Positions 11,695 through 22,400 of a DNA stretch of 64,000 nucleotides are shown here, in pieces. The notes beneath the pieces are model-generated. The model saw only the letters and a program-made list of their open reading frames with translations. It did not search any database and was not told the DNA's origin. The stretch is from positions 756,001 through 820,000 of the forward strand of contig JAOTOM010005185.1 in assembly GCA_034440615.1 (NCBI GenBank), read 5' to 3'. Numbering within the stretch: the first letter of the stretch is position 1; every line of letters starts with the position of its first letter. This DNA is from Ashinkailepas kermadecensis (lineage: Eukaryota > Arthropoda > Thecostraca > Neolepadidae). A program made the position numbers and the translations under genes.

Positions 11695-12229
11695 TGGTGC
11701 TTCGTTCGTCGCGTGCAGTTTTATTGAGCTGTGAAAGTGTTCTCTACGCTTTCATCGTATAGTTCGTCCGGTTTCCCTGATGTCGACTTGTTGGCCATCG
11801 CCGCAGCTATTTCGACAAACGGGGTCCGCTTTGAGGTGGGGGGGGATGAATCGGTGACATCTGGCCAAATATCTCTCCTGAATGAAGGTCGAATTATGCC
11901 ATCGACCCCAAAATGTACTGCTCGTGGACACTATCTCCGGAATAGAAGTTGAATGTGACCATTTATCAAGTAGGGATGCTAGTAATCTGAGAACCAAAGC
12001 TCAACAAATTTGTCCAAGGCACATATGAAGAAAAACATCATTAAGGATGCATGGTTAAGCTTGAAAAACTTGCGTGATGGCGATGATACTACTGCCACCC
12101 CAGCCGGCACAGGAAGGCCAGTGAGGAATGAGTACGTCGCATGCAATACTATACAATACCTCTTGCGTAAATATTGAAAACAATGCGTAACCATGCACCC
12201 AAATAACTAGAGACAGTTTGAATATGCTT

Positions 12230-12288
12230 CGTTAGTTGTTTGGGCTTTAGGGCGTTTTGATCAGACTTGATCATTCGCGCCCATAACT
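12230..12288 (-). mobile_element. Ultra-short dispersed element, diverged copy
   Basis: TTAGTTGTTTGGGCTTTAGG then GCGTTTTGATC and GATCATTCGCGCCCAT keeps both ends and the GGGCG...CGCCC inverted repeat. No clear flanking duplication remains. Confidence 0.7.
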
Positions 12289-12394
12289 CTCATTCTAGGG
12301 CTTTATTGTTGGTGCGAACTATTACTTGGGTGTGCAGGTGGTTTGAAATGCAATCGCTGACAGGTAACGGAACACGTTTCCAAAATGTATAAGT

Positions 12395-13060
12395 TTTTAG
12401 ATGTTCCCAAAAATGTCTTCATATGTCAAACGGTCTGCGTTTCTTCCATAAAACAATTTGTGCTCTGGTGCAAAGTGCTGGCACGTGAGTAGTAGGTGGC
12501 GCACAGTCACGGTTTCCAGGCAACGGGGAACTCCGGTCTCTCCTCCCCACAGAGGAGATAGCGATGGGTAGCGTGCGTGTGCCCGATGTGCATCCTGCAA
12601 AGTGTGACCTCCTCTGGTCTGGGTCTACGCAGGCACGACGCCCAATGTCCTAGATGTGGCTTGATTACATGTAGCTTATTGTTGCTTTCTCTACACCGTG
12701 CTCTTTGCCACTTAGCAAGTATGAAATTTGCAATCCCAGAGAAGTGGCCATAACACGAAGTGGGCCCGCTTCGCCGCATGGGTGAGGATTCTGTGTTGCC
12801 CGCTTCGCCGCAGTGTCCGCGCGCTCGTTACCGCGCACTCCGGTGTGGGTCGGGATCCAGCACAGGCGGAAGGTTTTCCGTCTCGTTCCAACGCAGTAAT
12901 TCGTATGAGAATGTCAAGTAGTAGAGGATATGGTGGATAAAATGCAGTCAGTGTCAAAAGGCTGCTAAGTGAATCAGATAGAACCGCATAAAGAGCGTCC
13001 TGAGAAATGTCTATATTTGAATGTGTTTCAATTTCAGTAACGTAATACAACACTGCCAGA
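12395..13060 (-). pseudogene. LINE fragment: RNase H domain and ORF2 C-terminus
   Basis: Several minus-strand frames together read as the end of a non-LTR retrotransposon polyprotein. First comes an RNase H part with SDSLSSLLTLTAFYPP and, in another frame, WIPTHTGVRGNERAD followed by TAAKRA. Then comes the post-RNase H segment RMHIGHTHATHRYLL and, after another shift, TVRHLLLTCQHF. The combination SDS...H-x-GV-x-GNE-x-AD followed by the G-H-T...T-H-x-Y-L-L segment is typical of I/Jockey-group LINEs that keep RNase H. At least two frameshifts and the missing reverse transcriptase and endonuclease make it a dead 5'-truncated copy. Its CpG content is normal, unlike the LINE at 30.3-35 kb. Confidence 0.75.
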
Positions 13061-13089
13061 GGTTATGCATCGCCCATCGGCGCAGCTGA

Positions 13090-14600
13090 ACAATGAATAA
13101 ACTCCTTAGCCGCGATGTGCTGTGTTGCATCAAACAGCCATTGAATAATTACCATAGTCCCATCTGCATCTGCATTATTCCGGGAGTTGAAAGATCTTAC
13201 GCGACTTAGTCAACTATCACGAGCATTGATCATCATCATTCTGAGAAATTGGCGTAATTGGCGAATTGATAGCAGAGCTAGTCAAACATAGTGGCATCCC
13301 GAAATAGCTACTTGTAGTTTAGGGACGCTTCGACGGCATAGGTTCTGTATCCCGAAATATTTACTTGCAAATTAAAATGTCAACCGTGGACTCACGGCCA
13401 GCCCAGTACGCTGTAGCCAGCCCAGTAAGGCTGTGGTGACAGCCCGCCACCTGCTGCACCTGTCAACACCGTCACCACACGACACATCGTTCGGTGACGA
13501 CATCTGTCACACACTCCGTCAAAACACCACAGACCGGTGACGTTCGCAGCGCGCAAACATGTTATGCGTCGCGCCGCGCGAGTTCCCTGATGGCTGGTCG
13601 TGTCGCCTTCATCGCGGTCTCTCCAGCTGCTAAGCAGGCGACCACCGACTAATTACACCTAGCTCTACTGCTGAACTCCAGCAGCTACAACACGCGACCC
13701 CCGACTGGCTGAGCTGCTGCGACCGACCGCCAAATAGTCACTCTACTACCGCTGTACAGCAATGCATACGTAAGCACACATAGGCAGTCACCCTGCCCCA
13801 CCGTTGGCAACAGGTTGGACACAAATAGCGATATTACAACTGCAATGCACCGCGCGACTAAACTAGCGTTATTTATTGAGCCGGGAAGAACAGGATAGGG
13901 CCTAACGGTACCAGTGTTGATATAGTTCAAAGTTGTTGATTTGTTTCAGCATAGCTGTAGTTCTTTTCAAAGAAAAGAACATGCCACAAATGAATAAGGA
14001 GCAATACAACTGTCATGAACAACGCTGATCGTATTGGGCCGAAAGGACACTTGCGGTTGTCGAAAAAAAAGTTTTTTTCCCGAAGCAGGCCTGACAACGC
14101 AAAAAGAAAATTGTTTTAATGAAACAGAAGCTCCACCATAGATAATGATTTGGCGCTGATACGCCAGAACGCGATCTCCACATGATGAAGAATAGCTTGA
14201 TAAAATCTCGGTTCTGGTCATTATCAGGCGAATAGTGAGAACATCCTGAAATACCAAAGAGAAAAACACTGCCTTTTGTTAGTTAATCTAGCCGGGAAAG
14301 TAATATTCCCGAAATCATCAGGTGCAAAAATAACGTAAGAAAAAAAATTAATAGAAAGAAATTCAAAGAAAATGCCAATAAGACCTTTTTACATTTTGGT
14401 GCACTTGGTAACGTAATCCTGAGTGCACAGTTGGTAAGATACCAGACTTCTTATCTAGAGATCCGGCTTCAAATCCAACCAGCGTCAAAATGTTCCGACA
14501 TACACAGTTCATTAGACATGTGTACCAATATATGCCTTTCTAAGGACAAAATTCCCGATGAAGCAAACGGTCAAAACGAAACGCAGAATTGCACCGAATG
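13090..14600. other. No supported gene
   Basis: 13380-13700 is GC-rich with GTCACCAC/CGACACG words. The rest is AT-rich. No spliceable coding set was found. Confidence 0.4.
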
Positions 14601-14610
14601 ATCAAGACTA

Positions 14611-14645
14611 GTATGAACGCCCTAAAACCCAAATAACTATCTAAC
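14611..14645 (+). mobile_element. Ultra-short dispersed element, 3' part
   Basis: ATGAACGCCCTAAAACCCAA then ATAACTATCTAAC is the tail half of the family (GCGCCCTAAARCCCAAATAACTAAC). The other half is replaced by TGATCAAGACTAGT. Confidence 0.5.
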
Positions 14646-16157
14646 CAGGACATATTCCGAATATTACTGTCATCGCAAGGATACATCGTGTATCTGAGGG
14701 GCACTTGCTACAAAAAGTATCGTTCGTGTCTTTCAATTGCTCGTTCATAAAATATGACAAATTTCAGTTCGAAAGTTCCACCTAACCAGCCATCAGTGGA
14801 ACCTGGTATATTTTTCGTAAAATGGTTGGAACATGTCAATTACTGATTAAGGGACCAAAATAATTCCATAAGAAGATGTGACATCGTACTCCTCGATGTA
14901 TATTTCGACAGTCTTCACTCCTCGTTTTTAACAATATCGCATCCATAACTCACGCCCATGCTCGTTATTACGAATAGTAACGTGTTCTATTACACAATAG
15001 CAATTGTTAATAGAATAGGCGTTGCTACTGGCAGAAACAACGACAAATGCCGTCGAAGTACTCCTTGTTTCTAGACTGAGGTCCAAGGAATATTTGTATA
15101 CTTGGGTTTGGATCGTTGCTTGGGGGAGGGGGCTTCCCGGAATTAGAGTCCATGCTAAGCGCAAGCTCGTTGCATCAACCCTGAACCTACTTCCAGATCG
15201 GAAAATTCCAGTTCTATAGCACAATCTCAACCGAGAGTTTAACGTACCCGCATGAGTGGCCACGGTCGCATGGTACCTGCACTCCCGACCTTCGCTGGCC
15301 AGTTGCCAAGTGGCCATCCCAGCCGGAGGCGTTAATGTCGAGCGCGTGAGCGACTCGACCCGTTGTGCTACGACGGGGAGACGTTTGCCGGCCAGTGCGC
15401 TATTCACTGAGCTGATCAGGTAAGTAAGTGGTAAAACCATGGTATCTTAAATGACATGCTTTTTTTTTGGGGGGGGGAGGCTGATATGAACGTCCTTCTA
15501 CACTTCTTCGACATCGCGCACCTAACGAAACACCAATTTATTTGAATAATGCTGAGTGCTTTCTATGTATCCTGTGTTGTTGCCCGAAATGCAATGGACG
15601 GTGTACGTCCCGACATGCACGTTCATACCATACGAACTTGTTATAATCACGCACCCTTTTACGACCTTCTTCCATCCAGGTTAGTACCGATGATTACTAA
15701 TTTTGTTTCCGAATATGGGCTGGAAGGTGATACGTATCATAACGGTGGCAGCAAGTGAAATAAATACGGAAAAACACAACTTTACATGTGACTGAATGGC
15801 ATTATTGCAAGAAAGGCAAAACATATATTTCGGTACCCACGTATTACTGATATATTACCAGACATTCTTTTACATTTCAATATTTTACTGATGGTGCAAA
15901 ATGTCCATTTCTGTATTCGATGGCTTGCAGCAATTCACAACCTACGAACAATTTACTTCGTTTTGCTTTCTAAACTTAAATAACTAATACGACTTCCACC
16001 CCATTCACTTAAAGGTAAGTACTTGTTAGCATGTGGACACAAGCTGCGAGAGCAGCAATACCAGCTGGCTTAAACATCAACACAGAAGTTGTAAATAAAT
16101 TACCTCATAATGCACGTAGCTAATAAAAATGGAATAGGTTTTGAGTGATTACAAACG
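14646..16157. other. No supported gene
   Basis: Mostly AT-rich non-coding sequence. A GC-richer patch at 15230-15400 has an open minus-strand frame but no credible splice context. Confidence 0.4.
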
Positions 16158-16258
16158 CTACCACATGGTGCTGTTTGCATGTAGTGTTGTAGTGTCAAGT
16201 GGACGCATGGCAGACCAAAGTACAATATGATCAGATATGGTAAGTTTTATGTGAGGAC
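16158..16258 (-). CDS. Tentative last exon of the TAB2-like gene
   Basis: The zinc-finger exon leaves in phase 1 at a strong donor (CTAG then GTACGTTCC). Downstream, GTCTTCGACTGCCCTGTTTG followed by CAATAG is a plausible acceptor. It is followed in the right phase by 32 codons (PHIKLTISDHIVLWSAM...) and a TAG. Vertebrate TAB2 ends a few residues after the finger, so this tail is not predicted by homology. It may be wrong, and the true end could be elsewhere. Confidence 0.3.
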
Positions 16259-16495
16259 CTATTGCAAACAGGGCAGTCGAAGACACCAGTTAACAGCCAA
16301 CGCAAATAGCGAGCGTCACGCAACAGCAGCAGAGATGAAGCACTATCGTGGCCACACATGAGTAGCCATTCGGTGCTGTGATGAATGCGTCGCAACCACA
16401 GTGCCTCTGGCAGACAAACAATGCACTGAAGCACACTACGGCCAGCCATAGGGTGCGCCAGCGTCTGACTGTCCGCGGGTCGGGGTGGAACGTAC

Positions 16496-19400
16496 CTAGC
16501 ACAATGCGCGGCATCTCACACTGCTCGCAGACAGCAATAGCTGGGTGGTTGAGGAAGGTGCAGGAGCCGCACGGCCACTGCGGTCCCTCAGACGGGTCAT
16601 CATCCACACCTGCTGGTCACGGGTGGCACCGGGTCAGGGTCACATATAGCCGAGGTCGACCAGCACATCGTACGTCCCAAGGCAGACAGCGGGTAGCATA
16701 TCCGAGGGAGGATGTGTCCTGAGTCATACACCAGAAGAACAACACCTAGTTAGTTGCACATCACATCACATCACATCAGTGATAAATTATTCGTGAAATA
16801 GAGTGGAGCACACCACTTTCTGAACACTCAATTGACATGCTTATCCAAGAAGCATCGACATCCTGCTTCGTGATGCGTGTTTATGAAGTCTTCGCGTCTC
16901 CTTTCTAACAGTATCTCGTTCATAAGTATCATATTCATGCTCTCGATAAGGGATGGTGATACACGAACATTTCGCAACGCAATTTCAGGTAAAGGGATTA
17001 CGTATAGGGTGATAAGGCATGCAATACCAGTTTATAACATAGGTATTTTTATCGCTATCCCGAACATAGCTCTTCCAAAATTATAAATGTCAAAACAAAT
17101 GATAAACGTAGTCATAAGTACGCTACTGCCTCAAATATGAGTCTAAAAGACATCCAAAGCATTTTAAAGGACATTAATTCCAAGGCAAATTTTGACATCC
17201 TGTGCTCGTTTTGACATCTCACACCTAACAAAAACCATTATTTTAACCCTACATCACATCCTAGTTAGATGCACAGTAGTAAGTTGCACATCCGAGGACA
17301 GATACTAGGTTACACAAATCCGAGGACAGACGGCAGGCTACATCAGAGCACAGATACCAGGTAACTCACATCCGAGGACAGACACCGGGCGACATCCGAG
17401 GACAGATATCTAATCACACATCTGAGGACAGACACCGGGCCACATCCGGGTACAGATATCAGGCCACACACGTCCGAGTTCAGACACTGGGACATATCTG
17501 AGCACAGATATCGAGTCACATACATCTGAGGACAGACGCCGGACCACATCCTAGTACAGGTATCGGGCCACACACATGCGAACACAGGCACCGACATCGG
17601 TTGAGGGTAAGTACTGCATGTGGTTCAGCCGCAACAGCAGCTTTCGCCTCTGCGAAGCCAGCATTCTGAAAACTTACATTGCTTACTCTACTTTGCAACA
17701 ACTACTTTGCCTTTGGCAAGACAAATTGCAAAACTTGCAATAGCAGTTTTGCCGACGATGCCCAAACTATAGATACCGGGCTACAACTCGGAGCTTATGA
17801 TAAACAATGAGTAGCACAACTTGAGAACAACGGATGCCAACCTACATACTAGGACCAACGACGAAATTATATGTCCTCGCAGGAATCCTGCCAACGGATC
17901 ACAATCTAAAAAACAGATGTGTCGAGGGAACAAATCAAGTCAACGATGCCAATTATTTATAGTGCCGGGCTGTGTTCCAGTAATCACTAGTTACTAGTAA
18001 TAAATAGCCAGTACATTGCTGTACTGCTGTAGAAGAAAGCAAGATCTGTGCCTCCAATACTTTGACTTTTTCCTTGACTTATACCTGATAAAGTTTCTTA
18101 CACAAATACGCCTATAAACTGTCAAGTTATTCAAAACATGATTTCCTCTTAAAACGCGCCAACTTCGTCCGTAATGGTTCGAAACAAATACACTTTCCGA
18201 ACAAAAGAACTGAACGTAGAGATCCAGCCCTGGTACAGAGGCACCAGGACCCGATCCCTACATACGAAATGTCGTCCACTGGATTCGAGGTGAGTGGAGG
18301 GTTGTATCATCTCTCTTCGAACAATGAATTTTCCCACACATCTTGAAAGGCAACAAGATCCACCATCGAAGAATCAGTAGTTTGATTGCTAGAAACCGTA
18401 CCGGGATCGTTGCTAAGGCGCTGGTTGCCGACGCCGGCTCGCGGCGACACGGGGGACCGAAGGCGACCTGAGAATGAGACAGCATAAGTTAGTGCCACTT
18501 ACCACCAGGGTGAAACGTACGCGCTTTTCCCCCTCCACATAAATTGCTTACTGAAATGCAATGATGGTGTCCGTGAAACTGAAAACGTGAAATTCGCTCA
18601 CTGATAATCAATTGCAATCAGACATGGGGGCGAAGCCGAGTTGTTGGCTTCGAAGTCGAAGGTGAAGCCACAACAAGGTCACGAAGCCATGGCAAAAGAG
18701 AAAGATAGCAGATGAAAATACCACGAAGCGGAAGTCAAAGGCGAAGCCAGCGACCAAAAATAAACATCACAAAGTCGAAGCCAAAATGTCACGCAAAACA
18801 GAAGCTGATACGATATTTCTTGAATTGAGAAATTATGGTGACATTTAGAGTCGCTCAAAGAAATGTGTTTTCCCCAATTATGTCAAGCAATTCCGACCTG
18901 GGATGGGGGACGTCTACTGGTAAATGCGGGGCCAGCCGCCAGTTATAAGATCCTCCCAGAAATGTGCAGGCAATGAAAAGTAGGTGTGACAATGGGTGGG
19001 AGAAGTTACTATCTTAGAGATCCCAGGAGGGCCACTCCACACAACTAGAGAAATGTGCAAGGATAATAGGCAGAATGAGTCCCTTAAACACCTACCTGCA
19101 CAATTCCCTCTTATTTCAAATACCATTTACTCATAGCATACAAAGCCAGGCTTATGGCTTCGAAGCTGAAGCCACAATATGTTAACAAATCGAAAACCAG
19201 CAGTTCAAAATGTCACGAAACAAAAGTCGAAGCCGAAGCCAGCAGGTCAAAATGAGACGAAGTCAAAGCCGAAGCCGATGCAGATATAATAATGGTTTCG
19301 CGAAGCCGGCTTCGTACCCACGTTTGGTCGCAGTGAACATTGCTTCCCCCCTATGACGGTCACAACCACTTCGCAGCTGTCTCACACTCTTTATGTCGCT

Positions 19401-22400
19401 ATGGCGGCCACACAGTGTGTCCAAGCTCGGAAATCTCGATGGAAAACGGCACAGAGCAGGGAATTATTTACATTCTAAGTGAACAACTTCATTTTTACAC
19501 ACTTCATCATGCACTGGTCCATATCAATTGCATTCTGGATATATGTGATCATTGATTAATCTCATACAGTTCTAGATGTGTTCAGTGTTGTTAGGCACTG
19601 GTCAGAATTACAATAATACATTACGAACCATGGACAAATTGCACACATGCAATGGGACAACGTACCTGCTTCTTTGATAGCGAATATTGGAAACCTTTAG
19701 ATAGATATACCGCCAAAACGAACATGACTTCGCACACGCCGTAGTCACACCCACCCCGTAGTTGCCGCAGACTGTCGACGTCGGTAGAGATAGCATCGCA
19801 CTCTCGCTGTAGTTTGTCGTTCTCCACCATCAGCCGATCCTTCTCGTCCTCCTGCCACTCACCCACACCGGTCAGACCTCGCATATACCAGGGCAGGCCA
19901 GGGAATCATACGTCACAGACACGAGCGCAGGCTTGGAGACAAGACCCATAGACACAGGGGGCAAATGGTCTGGAGGGTAGGGTGCCCGTATCCAGACCGA
20001 AAAGTTGTGGATTCGAATCTCACCTGTCGTTACTGTACGCCAGCAACCAAACGGCGTTAGTTAGTTAGTTATTTGGGTTTTAGGGCGCATCAACCAAACG
20101 GCGTTAGATATTGGTCACGCTATGAGACCGAAAACAGCCGGCGCGTCGTAAAACTAATAACCAGACTCAGAGACACCATCGCAGGACCAGAGATTAGACT
20201 CACAGACACCAGTCAGACCAGACTTTAGTTACCAGACAGTCGTCATAACCGAGATTAAATCAGCGGACGCATCTGACGGAGTATCTGGTAAATTCACAGA
20301 AACATGTCACCATCACCCGATTAGCTCACGAAATTTTATCATCAGACATACTTCACCAACACAAGAGCAAATGATCGAATCGGACTATCGGGCTCCAAAG
20401 TGCCGAAAACAACCCAATTGTCCATCAGACTCCCTTTCGGATGGTAAAGTAAGTATGATGAATAAAGGAGTCATTTCAATTCACAAGACCACAGAGAAAA
20501 GAGGGCCAATTACCTTTTGTTAGCATGGAATACATATGAGGTTTTCTGTATAATTTGCCTAACTTTGCAGTTATTTCCCATCGGAAAATAGTACAAAAGT
20601 GCGAGAGAAAAAACGTTACGCCTTGGCTTCATGCTACATTCACGCACAGTGGTACGAATCTTCAAATAGTGTCTTCCTTCATTCCTTCCTTTTGCCAGCG
20701 AATACGTAATGCGCCACAATTGCCTCCGCTATTCGGGAATGCTAGGAAAACATCAGTGGCGGTAAATAGGGCAATGTGTGGATGGTGACTGAAAACTCTT
20801 GCAACTATTGCGCACTGTTCGTCTCAAATGGAAAGGGCAGCCGTAAGTGGAAGCGCCCATTGCTCAAATCAGAACAAAGTACATCAACACGCATCAGTTT
20901 GTTTCGCTTTATCTCTGAAGAACACGATTCACCTTTTCCTCTTCTAACCTCGCGGTCTCGACAAAATCCTTCTCACAGCCAGAACAATCAACAAAAACCC
21001 GCTTCTTTACTTTAGAACACTAAACCAGATCTAATGATCAGCGCCTACCAAGCCCATGCTAGGCTACTGCCAGCAGTCAGAGTAGCCGGCAGCAGCTGCG
21101 TGCCGCCCACACCAGCGCCGGCCAGCGTGTGTCACCTGAGCGTCGCGCTGCGTCAGCTGGATGTTGAGGGCGTCGATGGCGGCCAGCAGCTGGTGGTGCA
21201 GACGACGGTTGCGCTCCACCTCGGCGTACAGCTTGTTGTACGCCTCCATCTGTCGACTGATGAGGGCTGCAACGCACCGGCGCGTGGTGAAACCGAGCGG
21301 TGGCGGCACAGCTCAGCGGCGTGGCATCAATGGACCGCGGTGTGGTGACGATTCATAGATGGTACTTACCAGGACCAGTGCTAATGTTGCAGAGCAATGT
21401 ATGTTAGGCGTCATCGACAACTCGGGACTAATCAGCACCATCAATACAAATTGTCGCAACCCGATGCCGAAAAGGTGATAATAATAGCAGTGGACCAACA
21501 ATTATACAATATTTTCATACTTCTAGCATAAAAAACACACAGAAAAACAGTTACGGCAATCAATAATACAGTCAGCCAATAAGTAAAGATGCAATCAGTG
21601 AGTAAGCAGTCATATTAAGAACACACAAATTTAAACTGAATGGCCGATCTACATTAAAATGGCATAACACAATTAACACGAGGGTTAAGAACGCACACGG
21701 CAGCAGACGAAACTACACAAAAGAAACGTTCTTGCAAAGATGGACAATACGAGAAGCAGTCAGCTGAATACAAAGCATACACTCGACCAATTTACCAGGC
21801 CAAATCGCAAGCGATGAATATCACGAAAACCGCAGCGTTAGAACGAGTGGCCCAAGTCGGGACTATGCCCGACCGGCTCGGACCGCAGACGCTACAGGCA
21901 AAACGGCCTCGCAACGCCACAAACGTGTTATCAGATGCGTCGGGGTTAGCGCCGGCCGTCTTGGAGCCGGACGTAGCGGCCGCAGCCGGCGCGCAGTCGA
22001 GCCGCCGTGGGCCGGCCGCCTGACCTGTGTGCGGCACGAGCGCCGTCTGGGCGCCAGCCAGTCTCAGCTGCATGAGTCGGCGCGGCTGCTGCCGGTGCTG
22101 GCAGCGGCACGCGGCCAGCGGCTGCAGCGCGCCGGCGCTCGCCAGCCGCGACAGCCGCAGCTCCCTCTGCGGCGCGAAGCCGGCGTCCAGCGAGAGCAGC
22201 GGCGGCGGCGCGCAGTTGGGGCGCACCAGCGCGCGCTGGCACGGCACCAGCGCCACGCCGCGCTCCGGGTCGGCCGCGTACAGGCGGCGGCGCGGCGGCG
22301 GCGGCGGCGAGCTGGCGGCCGGCGGCGCCAGCGCCGGCTCGGCGCGGCCCGCCTCGCGCCGCCTCGAGTCGCAGCGCGTCCACTGCAGCGCGGCGCGGAT

